64,000 nucleotides of DNA from Mactra quadrangularis (lineage: Eukaryota > Mollusca > Bivalvia > Venerida > Mactridae). Where the stretch lies: NCBI GenBank assembly GCA_025267735.1, contig CM046297.1, positions 16,642,011 to 16,706,010 of the forward strand, given 5' to 3'. A model generated the notes under the pieces. The model was not told the DNA's origin and searched no databases. It saw only the letters and a list, made by a program, of their open reading frames with translations. The translations under genes and the position numbers were made by a program. Below, one piece after another: positions 44,791 to 56,581 of the stretch; positions within the stretch are counted from its first letter, which is position 1; every line of letters starts with the position of its first letter.

Positions 44791-47700
44791 CTGTAGTAGT
44801 GTACTAGAGATAACAGTGTTATAGTGCACTAGAGATGACACTGAAATAGTGCACTTAACATAACAGTGTAATAGAGAACTAGAGATAGCAGTGTTATAGT
44901 ACCTGTGATAACAGTGTCATAGAGTACAAGAAATAATAGTGTAATAGAGCACTAGATATAATAGTGTAGAGTACTAGAGATAACAGTGTAATAAAGCACT
45001 AGATATAATAGTGTAGAGTACTAGAGATAACAGTGTAATAGAGCACTAGATATAATAGTATAGAGTACAAGAGATAACAGTGTAATAGAGCACTAGAGAT
45101 AATAGTATAGAGTACAAGAGATAACAGTGTAATAGAGCACTAGATATAATAGTATAGAGTACAAGAGATAACAGTGTAATAGAGCACTAGAGATAATAGT
45201 ATAGAGTACAAGAGATAACAGTGTAATAGAGCACTAGATATAATAGTATAGAGTACAAGTGATAACAGTGTAATAGAGCACTAGAGATAATAGTATAGAG
45301 TACAAGAGATAACAGTGTAAAAGAGCACTAGATATAATAGTGTAGAGTACTAGAGATAACAGTGTAATAGAGCACTAGATATAATAGTGTAGAGTACAAT
45401 AGATAACAGTGTAATAGAGCACAAGAGATAATAGTATAGAGTACAACAGATAACAGTGTAAGAGAGCACTAGATATAATAGTGTAGAGTACAAGAGATAA
45501 CAGTGTAATAGAGCACTAGAGATAATAGTATAGAGTACAAGAGATAACAGTGTAATAGAGCACTAGATATAATAGTAAAGAGTACAAGAGATAACAGTGT
45601 AATAGAGCACTAGAGATAATAGTATAGAATACAAGAGATAACAGTGTAATAGAGCACTAGATATAATAGTATAGAGTACAAGTGATAACAGTGTAATAGA
45701 GCACTAGATATAATAGTGTAGAGTACTACAGATAACAGTGTAGAGTACTAGAGATAACAGTGTTATAGAGCACTAGAGATAATAGTATAGAGTACAAGTG
45801 ATAACAGTGTAATAGAGCACTAGATATAATAGTGTATAGTACAAGAGATAACAGTGTAATAGAGCACTAGAGTTAATAGTATAGAGTACAAGAGATAACA
45901 GTGAAATAGAGCGCTAGATATAATAGTGTATAGTACAAGAGATAACAGTGTAATAGAGCACTAGATATAATAGTATAGAGTACTAGAGATAATAGTGTAA
46001 TAGAGCACTAGAGACAATAGTATAGAGTACAAGAGATAACAGTGTAATAGAGCACTAGATATAATAGTGTAGAGTACAAGAGATAACAGTGTAATAGAGC
46101 ACTAGATATAATAGTGTAGAGTACTAGAGATAACAGTGTAATAGAGCACTAGATATAATAGTGTAGAGAACTAGAGATAACAGTGTAATAGAGCACTAGA
46201 GATAACAGTGTAATAGAGTATGAGAGATAATAGTGTAGAGTACAAGAAATAACAATGAGATAGAGTACTAGAGATAACAGTGCAATAGAGCACTAGAGAT
46301 AACAGTGTGATAGAGCATTAGAGATAACAGTGTAATAGAACACTAGAAATAACAGTGTGATAGAGTACTATAGATAACAGTGTAATACAGTACAAGAGAT
46401 AACAGTGTAATAGAGCACTAGAAATAACAATGTGATAGAGTACTAGAGATAACAGTGTAATAGAGCACTAGAGATAACAGTGAAATAAAGCGCTAGAGAT
46501 ATAAGTATAGAGTACAAGAGATAACAGTGTAATAGAGCACTAGATATAATAGTATAGAGTACAAGAGATAACATATAATAGAGCACTAGAGATAATAGTA
46601 TAGAGTACAAGAGATAACAGTGTAATAGAGCACTAGATATAATAGTGTAGAGTACAAGTGATAACAGTGTAATAGAGCACTAGAGATAATAGTATAGAGT
46701 ACAAGAGATAACAGTGTAAAAGAGCACTAGATATAATAGTGTAGAGTACTAGAGATAACAGTGTAATAGAGCACTAGATATAATAGTGTAATAGAGTATG
46801 AGAGATAATAGTGTAGAGTACAAGAAATAACAATGAGATAGAGTACTAGAGATAACAGTGCAATAGAGCACTAGAGATAACAGTGTGATAGAGCATTAGA
46901 GATAACAGTGTAATAGAACACTAGAAATAACAGTGTGATAGAGTACTATAGATAACAGTGTAATACAGTACAAGAGATAACAGTGTAATAGAGCACTAGA
47001 GATAAAAGTGTAATAGAACACTAGAGATAACAGTGTAATAGAACACTAGAAATAACAGTGTTATAGAGCACTAGAGATAACAGTGTAATAGAGCACTAGA
47101 TATAATAGTGTAGAGAACTACAGATAACAGTGTAATAGAGCACTATAGATAACAGTGTAATAGAGCACTAGAAATAACAATGTGATAGAGTACTAGAGAT
47201 AACAGTGTAATAGAGCACTAGAGATAACAGTGTAATAGAGCACTAGAGATAATAGTATAGAGTACAAGAGATAACAGTGTAATAGAGGCCTAGATATAAT
47301 AGTATAGAGTACAAGAGATAACAGTGTAATAGAGCACTAGAGATAATAGTATAGAGTACAAGAGATAACAGTGTAATAGAGCACTAGATATAATAGTGTA
47401 GAGTACTAGAGATAACAGTGTAATAGAGCACAAGAGATAATAGTATAGAGTACAACAGATAACAGTGTAATAGAGTACTAGAGATAACAGTGTAATAGAG
47501 TATGAGAGATAACAGTGTAATAGAGTACTAGAGATAACAGTGTAATAGAGCACTAGATATAATAGTGTAGAGTACTAGAGATAACAGTGTAATAGAGCAC
47601 AAGAGATAATAGTATAGAGTACAACAGATAACAGTGTAATAGAGTACTAGAGATAACAGTGTAATAGAGTATGAGAGATAACAGTGTAATAGAGTACTAG

Positions 47701-50640
47701 AGATAACAGTGTAATAGAGTATGAGAGATAATAGTGAAGAGTACAAGAGATTATAGTGTAATAGAGCACTAGAGATAAAGTGTAATATAGCACTAGAAAT
47801 GACAGTGTAATAGAGTAATAAAGATAACAGTGTAATAGAGTATGAGAGATAATAGTGTAGAGTACAAGAAATAACAATGTAATAGAGTACTAGAGATAAT
47901 GGTGTAGATGACAAGAGACAACAATGTAATAGAGCACTAGAGATATTAGTGTAATAGAGCACTAGAGATAATAGTGTAATAGAGCACTAGAGATAATAGT
48001 GTAAAACAGCACTAGAGATAACAGTGTAGAGTACTAGAGATAACAGTGTAATAGAGCACTAAAGATTATAGTGTAATAGAGCACTTAAGATAACAGTGTA
48101 ATAGAGTCCTTAAGATAACAGTGTAATAGAGTACAAGAGATGACAGTGTAATAGAGCAATAGAGATAACAGTGCAATAGAGCACTAAAGGTAACAGTGTA
48201 ATAGAGCACTAGAGATAACAGTGTAATAGAGCACTAGAGATAACAGTGTAATAGAGCATTAGAGATAACAGTGTAATAGAACACTAGAAATAACAGTGTA
48301 ATAGAACACTAGAAATAACAGTGTTATAGAGCACTAGAGATAACAGTGTAATAGAGCACTAGATATAATAGTGTAGAGAACTACAGATAACAGTGTAATA
48401 GAGCACTATAGATAACAGTGTAATAGAACACTAGAAATAACAATGTGATAGAGTACTATAGATAACAGTGTAATACAGTACAAGAGATAACAGTGTAATA
48501 GAGCACTAGAGATAACAGTGTAATAGAGCATTAGAGATAACAGTGTAATAGAACACTAGAAATAACAGTGTGATAGAGTACTATAGATAACAGTGTAATA
48601 CAGTACAAGAGATAACAGTGTAATAGAGCACTAGAGGTAAAAGTGTAATAGAACACTAGAGATAACAGTGTAATAGAACACTAGAAATAACAGTGTAATA
48701 GAGCACTAGAGATAACAGTGTAATAGAGCACTAGATATAATAGTGTAGAGAACTACAGATAACAGTGTAACAGAGCACTATAGATAACAGTGTAATAGAG
48801 CACTAGAAATAACAATGTGATAGAGTACTAGAGATAACAGTGTAATAGAGCACTAGAGATAACAGTGAAATAAAGCGCTACAGATAATAGTATAGAGTAC
48901 AAGAGATAACAGTGTAATAGAGCACTAGATATAATAGTATAGAGTACAAGAGATAACATATAATAGAGCACTAGAGATAATAGTGTAGAGTACAAGAGAT
49001 AACAGTGTAATAGAGCACTAGATATAATAGTGTAGAGTACAAGTGATAACAGTGTAATAGAGCACTAGAGATAATAGTATAGAGTACAAGAGATAACAGT
49101 GTAAAAGAGCACTAGATATAATAGTGTAGAGTACTAGAGATAACAGTGTAATAGAGCACTAGATATAATAGTGTAATAGAGTATGAGAGATAATAGTGTA
49201 GAGTACAAGAAATAACAATGAGATAGAGTACTAGAGATAACAGTGCAATAGAGCACTAGAGATAACAGTGTGATAGAGCATTAGAGATAACAGTGTAATA
49301 GAACACTAGAAATAACAGTGTGATAGAGTACTATAGATAACAGTGTAATACAGTACAAGAGATAACAGTGTAATAGAGCACTAGAGATAAAAGTGTAATA
49401 GAACACTAGAGATAACAGTGTAATAGAACACTAGAAATAACAGTGTTATAGAGCACTAGAGATAACAGTGTAATAGAGCACTAGATATAATAGTGTAGAG
49501 AACTACAGATAACAGTGTAATAGAGCACTATAGATAACAGTGTAATAGAGCACTAGAAATAACAATGTGATAGAGTACTAGAGATAACAGTGTAATAGAG
49601 CACTAGAGATAACAGTGTAATAGAGCACTAGAGATAATAGTATAGAGTACAAGAGATAACAGTGTAATAGAGCACTAGATATAATAGTATAGAGTACAAG
49701 AGATAACAGTGTAATAGAGCACTAGATATAATAGTGTAGAGTACTAGAGATAACAGTGTAATAGAGCACAAGAGATAATAGTATAGAGTACAACAGATAA
49801 CAGTGTAATAGAGTACTAGAGATAACAGTGTAATAGAGTATGAGAGATAACAGTATAATAGAGTACTAGAGATAACAGTGTAATAGAGCACTAGATATAA
49901 TAGTGTAGAGTACTAGAGATAACAGTGTAATAGAGCACAAGAGATAATAGTATAGAGTACAACAGATAACAGTGTAATAGAGTTCTAGAGATAACAGTGT
50001 AATAGAGTATGAGAGATAACAGTGTAATAGAGTACTAGAGATAACAGTGTAATAGAGTATGAGAGATAATAGTGAAGAGTACAAGAGATTATAGTGTAAT
50101 AGAGCACTAGAGATAAAGTGTAATATAGCACTAGAAATGACAGTGTAATAGAGTAATAAAGATAACAGTGTAATAGAGTATGAGTGATAATAGTGTAGAG
50201 TACAAGAAATAACAATGTAATAGAGTACTAGAGATAATGGTGTAGATGACAAGAGACAACAATGTAATAGAGCACTAGAGATATTAGTGTAATAGAGCAC
50301 TAGAGATAATAGTGTAATAGAGCACTAGAGATAATAGTGTAAAACAGCACTAGAGATAACAGTGTAGAGTACTAGAGATAACAGTGTAATAGAGCACTAA
50401 AGATTATAGTGTAATAGAGCACTTAAGATAACAGTGTAATAGAGTCCTTAAGATAACAGTGTAATAGAGTACAAGAGATGACAGTGTAATAGAGCAATAG
50501 AGATAACAGTGCAATAGAGCACTAAAGGTAACAGTGTAATAGAGCACTAGAGATAACAGTGTAATAGAGCACTAGAGATAACAGTGTAATAGAGCATTAG
50601 AGATAACAGTGTAATAGAGTACAAGAGATAACAGTGATAG
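44791..50640. repeat. Array block E, 25/22-bp units (47-bp higher order)
   Basis: Unit ATAACAGTGTAATAGAGCAC TAGAG (25 bp) alternates with a 22-bp variant (ATAATAGTATAGAGTACAAG AG), giving an exact 47-bp period over much of 44940-46200 (for example starts at 45074, 45121, 45168). From about 46400 on, a block of roughly 1.85 kb is duplicated. Each 25-bp unit carries AGATAA. Confidence 0.92.
46400..50615. repeat. Large internal duplication inside block E
   Basis: Rare variants recur in the same order at a fixed distance: offset 2385 on the left (46829 and 49214; 46480 and 48865) and 2338 on the right (48001 and 50339; 48241 and 50579). Copy 1 spans about 46400-48277 and copy 2 about 48785-50615. 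The 47-base change of offset equals one higher-order unit gained or lost near 47250 or 49650. Confidence 0.85.
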
Positions 50641-50830
50641 AGTAACAGAGAAATACCAGAGATTGAATAACAGAGAGGTAACAGTGATGGCATAACAGAA
50701 AGATAACAATGATCGAGTAACAGAGGGTTTGCAGAATGAGGTTGTAACAGAGTGATGTTATTTTTGGGAGAATATATTGATAGAGTATTATACAGAACGG
50801 AGTTATGAATTACAAGTAAAAACAATGACT
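50641..50830. repeat. Array junction F, decayed units
   Basis: Diverged pieces such as GTGATAGAGTAACAGAGAAA, GATTGAATAACAGAGAGG and GATCGAGTAACAGAGGG resemble block D rather than adjacent block E, and TATTGATAGAGTATTATACA follows. This is the least homogenised part of the array. Confidence 0.75.
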
Positions 50831-51552
50831 ATCTGAGAGAACTAAGTGGTAGACTTTCTTAGAGAACTATGTGGTAGACTATCTGAGAGAACTAAGTGGT
50901 AGACTATCTGAGAGAACTGAGTGGTAGACTTTCTTAGAGAACTGAGTGGTAGACTATTTGAGAGAACTAAGTGGTAGACTTTCTTAGAGAACTATGTGGT
51001 AGACTATCTGAGAGAACTATGTGGAAGACTATCTGAGAGAACTGAGTGGTAGACTATCTGAGAGAACTATGTGGAAGACTACCTGAGAGAACTGAGTGGT
51101 AGACTATCTGAGAGAACTGAGTGGTAGACTATCTGAGAGGACTGAGAGGTAGACTATCTGAGAGGACTGAGAGGTAGACTATCTGAGAGAACTGAGTGGT
51201 AGACTATCTGAGAGAACTGAGTGGTAGACTATCTGAGATAATTTAGTGGTAGACTATCTGAGATAATTAAGTGGTAGACTATCTGAGAGAACTGAGTGGT
51301 AGACTATCTGAGATAATTAAGTGGTAGACTATCTGAGATAATTAAGTGGTAGACTATCTGAGAGAACTGAGAGAACTGAGTGGTAGACTATCTGAGAGAA
51401 CTGAGTGGTAGACTCTCTGAGAGAACTATGTGGTAGACTATCTGAGAGAACTGAGTGGTAGACTATCTGAGATAATTAAGTGGTAGACTATCTGAGATAA
51501 TTAAGTGGTAGAATATCTTAGAGAACTATGTGGTAGACTTTCTTATAGAACT
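50831..51552. repeat. Array block G, 25-bp unit
   Basis: Unit GAGAGAACTGAGTGGTAGAC TATCT, about 29 copies with variants AACTATGTGGAAG, GATAATTAAGTGG and TTTCTTAGAG. Confidence 0.92.
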
Positions 51553-52842
51553 GAGAGTACAGAGTGATGTAGTAACAAAGAGTACAGAGAGATGTAGTAA
51601 CATAGAGTTCAGAGTGATGTAGTTACATAGAGTTCAGAGTGATGTAGTTACATAGAGTTCAGAGTGATGTAGTTACATAGAGTACAGAGTGATGTAGTTA
51701 CATAGAGTTCAGAGTGATGTAGTACTATACAGTACAGAGTGATGTAGTAACATTGAGTACAGAGTGATGTAGTAACAAAGAGTACAGAGTGATGTTGTAA
51801 CATAAAGTACAGAGTGATGTAGTAACAAAGAGTACAGAGTGATGTTGTAACAAAGAGTACAGAGTGATGTTGTAACATAGAGTACAGAGTGATGTAGTAA
51901 CAAAGAGTACAGAGTGATGTTGTAACAAAGAGTACAGAGTGATGTTGTAACATAGAGTACAGAGTGATGTAGTAACAAAGAGTACAGAGTGATGTTGTAA
52001 CATAGAGTACAGAGTGATGTAGTAACATAGAGTACAGAGTGATGTAGTAACATAGAGTACAGAGTGATGTAGTAACATAGAGTACAGAGTGATGTTGTAA
52101 CATAGAGTTCAGAGTGATGTAGTAACATAGAGTTCAGAGTGATGTAGTTACATAGAGTTCACAGTGATGTAGTAACATAGAGTACAGAGTGATGTAGTAA
52201 CATAGAGTTCAGAGTGATGTAGTTACATAGAGTTCAGAGTGATGTAGTAACATAGAGTACAGAGTGATGTAGTAACATAGAGTACAGAGTGATGTAGTAA
52301 CATTGAGTACAGAGTGATGTAGTAACATAGAGTACAGAGTGATGTAGTAACATTGAGTTCAGAGTGGTGTAGTAACATAGAGTACAGAGTGATGTAGTAA
52401 CATAGAGTACAGAGTGATGTAGTACTATACAGTACAGAGTGATGTAGTAACAATGAGTACAGAGTGATGTAGTAACATAGAGTACAGAGTGATGTAGTAA
52501 CATAGAGTACAGAGTGATGTAGTAACATAGAGTACAGAGTGATGTAGTAACATTGAGTACAGAGTGATGTAGTAACATAGAGTACAGAGTGATGTAGTAA
52601 CATTGAGTTCAGAGTGATGTAGTTACATAGAGTTCAGAGTGATGTAGTCACATAGAGTTCAGAGTGATGTAGTTACATAGAGTACAGAGTGATGTAGTTA
52701 CATAGAGTTCAGAGTGATGTAGTACTATACAGTACAGAGTGATGTAGTATCATTGAGTACAGAGTGATGTAGTAATATAGAGTACAGAGTGATGTAGTAA
52801 CATAGAGTTCAGAGTGATGTAGTAACATAGAGTTCAGAGTGA
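51553..52842. repeat. Array block H, 25-bp unit
   Basis: Unit GATGTAGTAACATAGAGTAC AGAGT, about 51 copies. Variants (AACAAAG, TTACATAG, GTTCAGAGT, TACTATACAGTAC) recur in ordered groups; the TACTATACAGTAC variant appears near 51721, 52422 and 52721, hinting at a larger duplication unit. Confidence 0.92.
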
Positions 52843-54297
52843 TTATTTTGTCAAGATGGTAATGTTTTTCTTACTTGGTTCTTATAATGTAGTTGTTGTC
52901 ATTTGTTTTTTCACAATTTTACAGGTCACATTTTCAACAATCACAATCGCTTTTTTCCTATTAATAAAGCATAATGGATTATGTTTATAAATAAATCCAT
53001 TCCACAGAGTACAACATGTTTCTACAATTGAAGAGAGATGTATAAAATACACCCAATTATCTTTAATGAAATTTATCAATAATTTAACTGCTTGGTGTAA
53101 ATATACTAATTTTGATTGAAATATCAAACTTTCAAAATTATATGGGTGTTTAATATCAAATAATTTCAATAAATATTTAAAACAATGCAATAGTAGACAA
53201 TTAATATTTATACTGTCTATTAAGTGTTTTTTGGAATATTTACTGCACTAGGAGGGAAATCTAAATCCAATTGAAACAAAGAATTTACTCGAACTATTTC
53301 ATCTTTCAATAGAGACTAAGTTGCTGTTCTGTTGATTTGCATCACACATGTGAAATATCAATGTCAGGACCAGCATAACTGACTCTTTTCTTGGTTTCTT
53401 TTCTGACTGTGATCAAGCATTTGATGCAGTAATCTCATTTCAAAGACTCAGTGAAAATTGGTAAATAGAATAGTTTTGTTAGCCATGTTTGATACCTTTG
53501 ACCTTGTTTATACACATACCATAGTCTTGAAGTGGTTGTCAATCAGTCAATGATCAACTAATTCTTTTAATCACAGCCATTTTACTACAGAAAACATTAT
53601 ACAACAAGCTTTGAAACTTTGGTGCAAAGCAGACCTAGAATAATAGGTATAATAGCAATGGTAAAATAAAACAGAATAATGACTAAGTTTACATTCTTAT
53701 CAAGTAAAAGACAACATTATCATAAACAATTATTATCACACACATGTTAAGTGCAGTAAAATTGTATTTATTTTAAACCTCATAATAATGGTCCAGCCTC
53801 AAAGCAATATCAATTAACATGCCATGCTGAGTGTTCAAATGTATTATGTAAGATATATATTATAAAGAACCAGTTTCTTTTGTAATACAATACTTAGTTC
53901 ATCATTGTGTAGGTATAGCAAATTAACAAAGTGCCAAAACACAATGTAATTTAAATGTTATTATTTGCATGAATTATACAAATGAAAACCACCACAACTA
54001 ATTTGCACCAGATAATCATTAAATTACACACAATATTCACCATAATCATTACAAATGGAAATGTATAAATGTATTACAATACATGTACCTAAGTTACATG
54101 TTAAACTGAACTGGTACTTGTATCTGAAATTGAAACTCATTCAATATTTTATAATACATGTACTCTATAAAACATATTATTTATTATTGTATTGATTCAT
54201 TATAGTAACCCCAGGCACATTCAAAGTCTCAAATTTAAATTAAACAATTATCTAAAATATGTGTGTTTTACATAATAATAAAGTAATTATATCTTAC
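52843..54297. other. Right flank of the giant array
   Basis: AT-rich single-copy-looking sequence. A 102-codon minus-strand frame (52882-53190, MHCFKYLLKLFDIKHP...) abuts the array. It has protein-like composition but no splice or domain support, so I do not call a gene. Confidence 0.45.
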
Positions 54298-54390
54298 CTG
54301 CTACCAGTGACCTTAGTCTACATTTATTTTAGAACTTGCACCATTGCAGTCATTGTCCTAGAAGTTAACATTTCTGAGAACATTGATCAC
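54298..54390 (-). ncRNA. Candidate exon 3 of a minus-strand transcript
   Basis: A 93-base segment bounded by CTCATAAACAG| and CAG|GTAAGAT. Every frame has a stop, so if real it is non-coding or UTR. Part of a chain with 55960-56083 and 56331-56540. Confidence 0.35.
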
Positions 54391-55503
54391 CTGTTTATGA
54401 GAAAACTTAGGAGCATTAGTAAATTATAATAGTACCAACTTGATAAATTGTCAGTTCACAAAACTTTATTTCTTTTAATTTAATTAGGCAAAATATGATA
54501 ATAACTATTCAGGGTTTGAAGACCAGTTATCAATAATATACAGCAGATAAATGTACAATTGATAGTTTGCATTTGATTCTACATCCAGCCTCATTGGAGC
54601 ATAATTTGAGCAAGTACAAAATGGTCTCATAACAAGATTTTCTATATATAAGTTAAATAATTACATTCAGATCTTGACAGAAAATGTGTATTATTTATAG
54701 TAAAGCTTATATTGGTTTGGGGACACAGCCTGAATTGTTGCTATAAAAGATTAAAATAAAGAAGTAATAATGTTATTGTTTGGTTAGGGTAGTCAGTGCC
54801 TCTTTAAATATTCAAGACTTATTTGAAGAAGACAGAAAACCACATTAAGGTATCCAATTTCACAAATTCTTAACTTTCATCCTAAATGTACAAGGACCTT
54901 CTTCTGACATAAAGACTCTCAATTGAATTCAACATATCTGTAATAGAGAATTCATTTCAGTGATCCTGACCACATGTTAAATAGAGCCACATGTGTATAT
55001 AACAGAACAGTAAATGAATTTACATCAACCATTTTTAAAAACCCAAATTGTCACTTAAACAAAATCAAAGTTTTACATTTATGGACATAATGTCCTTTAT
55101 GCTACCAACTTTATATCTGTTCACAAAATATGTACATACATAGTACCAACAGGCAGCAAATGGAGTGGGAAGTTAAACAAAATTGATTTCCATGAATTGT
55201 CTTGATTTGACACATAGCTATCTACATCTATTTTTGAACTGCCCAGGGCATAAGCATCACGGTCAATTTAGTTTAAACTGTTAAAGAAATCTCACTCTTG
55301 GTTCTTAGCAGAGCTTTAAAATATAACAGTTTATCAGCCTTATTAATCCAGTTGATAGATGTTGGAACAGCATCTGACTTGCAAGCCAAAAGTCATATTT
55401 TGAGCCCTTATCTGATACTTAACAGTTCCTACTTCTATACCAGGTGTAGTCTGCATAAACTAGGCTAATATTTATACTGAACGTTTTCATTACAAGAATT
55501 TGA
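54391..55503. other. Non-coding interval (possible intron)
   Basis: AT-rich. A tRNA-like SINE remnant is suggested near 55345-55470 (GCATCTGACTTGCAAGCC, TTTTGAGCCC). Nothing else noted. Confidence 0.45.
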
Positions 55504-55570
55504 TTGCAACAGAAATATTTCCAGGCACATAGGAAGCATTTTCAGATGGGGGAGGGGGCTAATTTGTTCA

Positions 55571-55700
55571 GATTTATTTTAAGAAAAAGAAAACGTTACC
55601 TAATGTTCTCTACATTACTACATCACTCTGTTCTCTACATAACTACATCACTCTGTTCTCTACGATTTATTTTAAGAAAAAGAAAACGTTACCTAATGTT
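55571..55700. repeat. Inserted minisatellite fragment with 37-bp flanking duplication
   Basis: Bases 55571-55607 and 55664-55700 are identical over 37 bp (begin GATTTATTTTAAG, end CCTAATGTT). Between them, 56 bases (55608-55663) are the reverse complement of block A units: CTCTACATTACTACATCACT ... GTTCTCTAC. The inserted piece spans about 2.2 units and includes a GTAGTTATG variant seen at 40475-40483. Confidence 0.92.
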
Positions 55701-55959
55701 ACAGTACTTATGTTTAAGTTTAGTTTTACACTGCATTTGAGCATCTTATTCAATAAACAGTGTTTGCAATATTGATTTTGAAGAAAAAGCACACATGCAT
55801 CAATCAATTTAATGTGACAGATTAAATAAAGATCCTCAATCACTATAACTGCTGAAAATATTGGGGGGGGGGCTAAGCCCATCTTAGCCCCCCACGTTCC
55901 TACGGGCCTGATTTCTGATAGCATGACATCCCTGTATTTGGACAAGCAAATTAACTTAC

Positions 55960-56083
55960 CTTACATTAGTGGTCAAGACATCACCATGGCACATAATCGC
56001 CAAACACACAGTTTTACATAAAGCAGACGATCAAATTTATCAGACAAAGGGCTTAAAACATTCAGAGTAATGAGAATAAGAAC
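55960..56083 (-). ncRNA. Candidate exon 2 of a minus-strand transcript
   Basis: A 124-base segment with a very good acceptor (TTATTTTTTTCAG|GTTC) and donor (GTAAG|GTAAGT). One frame is open for 36 codons; the other two stop early. Confidence 0.45.
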
Positions 56084-56330
56084 CTGAAAAAAATAATGTC
56101 TCACACATAAACAAGTACTTAAAATCTATAAACAACAGCAAGCGCTATTAAATGATTATATATTTACTGTAAGACATAGACAGAACCATAGAACGAATGA
56201 ATTTGGTATCGAACGCGCTTGAAGAAATTATGTTTTGTTTACATCGCGAAAAATGGTGACAAACAAAAGTATTAGCTGTATTGGAACTAACTTTGAATAT
56301 AATCGGATATGAAACGAGCAAAAAACTTAC

Positions 56331-56540
56331 GTATAGACTGACTGCTTGCTTGAAGTTGGATATGTTTTCTCCACAATGATCAATAAGAATTCCGGTATAG
56401 TTATAAATATAAGTGAATGCTTCCAGCGTGTGATTTTAAAGACCGAAGCAATCCGTACATAACCAGTTTTCCGAAACATTCCGATAGATGACGGAAAACT
56501 CCGTACCTTTCCGTCTTATCGGCGCCATTTTGATACTTCC
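56331..56540 (-). ncRNA. Candidate first exon of a minus-strand transcript
   Basis: The donor is CTATAC|GTAAGT (56325-56331). At its upstream end lies CAAAATGGCGCC (56519-56530), a YY1-like site that also supplies an ATG in good context opening a 30-codon frame (MAPIRRKGTEFSVIYRNVSE then NWLCTDCFGL). The promoter would lie just above 56540. With the next two exons this forms a plausible spliced RNA heading towards the giant array. Its length and end are unknown. Confidence 0.4.
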
Positions 56541-56546
56541 TTATAT

Positions 56547-56565
56547 GGAATGACCAGATTTTGCC
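56547..56565. repeat. Motif shared with the 29.1-kb promoter-like patch
   Basis: GGAATGACCAGATTTTGCC here is the reverse complement of 29060-29078; the match covers 21 bases including one on each side. At both places it is within ~150 bases of a YY1-like site and a few tens of bases from ~190-bp satellite sequence or its insertion. Confidence 0.65.
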
Positions 56566-56581
56566 AGCGCACCTCTCTTAT

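Larger units (their letters stand above)
39717..52842. repeat. 13.1-kb mosaic minisatellite (whole array)
   Basis: Continuous tandem repeats fill this interval in adjoining blocks of different unit length, annotated below. The plus strand is purine-rich (A and G), and C and T are scarce. Units share pieces such as GTAACAGAGAGT, GTAACATAGAGT, GTAGAGTACA and GAGAACTGAGTGG, so they probably descend from one ancestral ~25-bp repeat. All long frames inside it are repeat artefacts. Confidence 0.95.

Noticed and set aside
39717..52842. CRISPR-like array
   Set aside because: Units are contiguous with no unique spacers, and the context is eukaryotic.
52882..53190. 102-codon minus-strand frame beside the giant array as a gene
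   Set aside because: Protein-like composition, but no acceptor of quality, no recognised domain and no neighbouring exon; kept only as a note.
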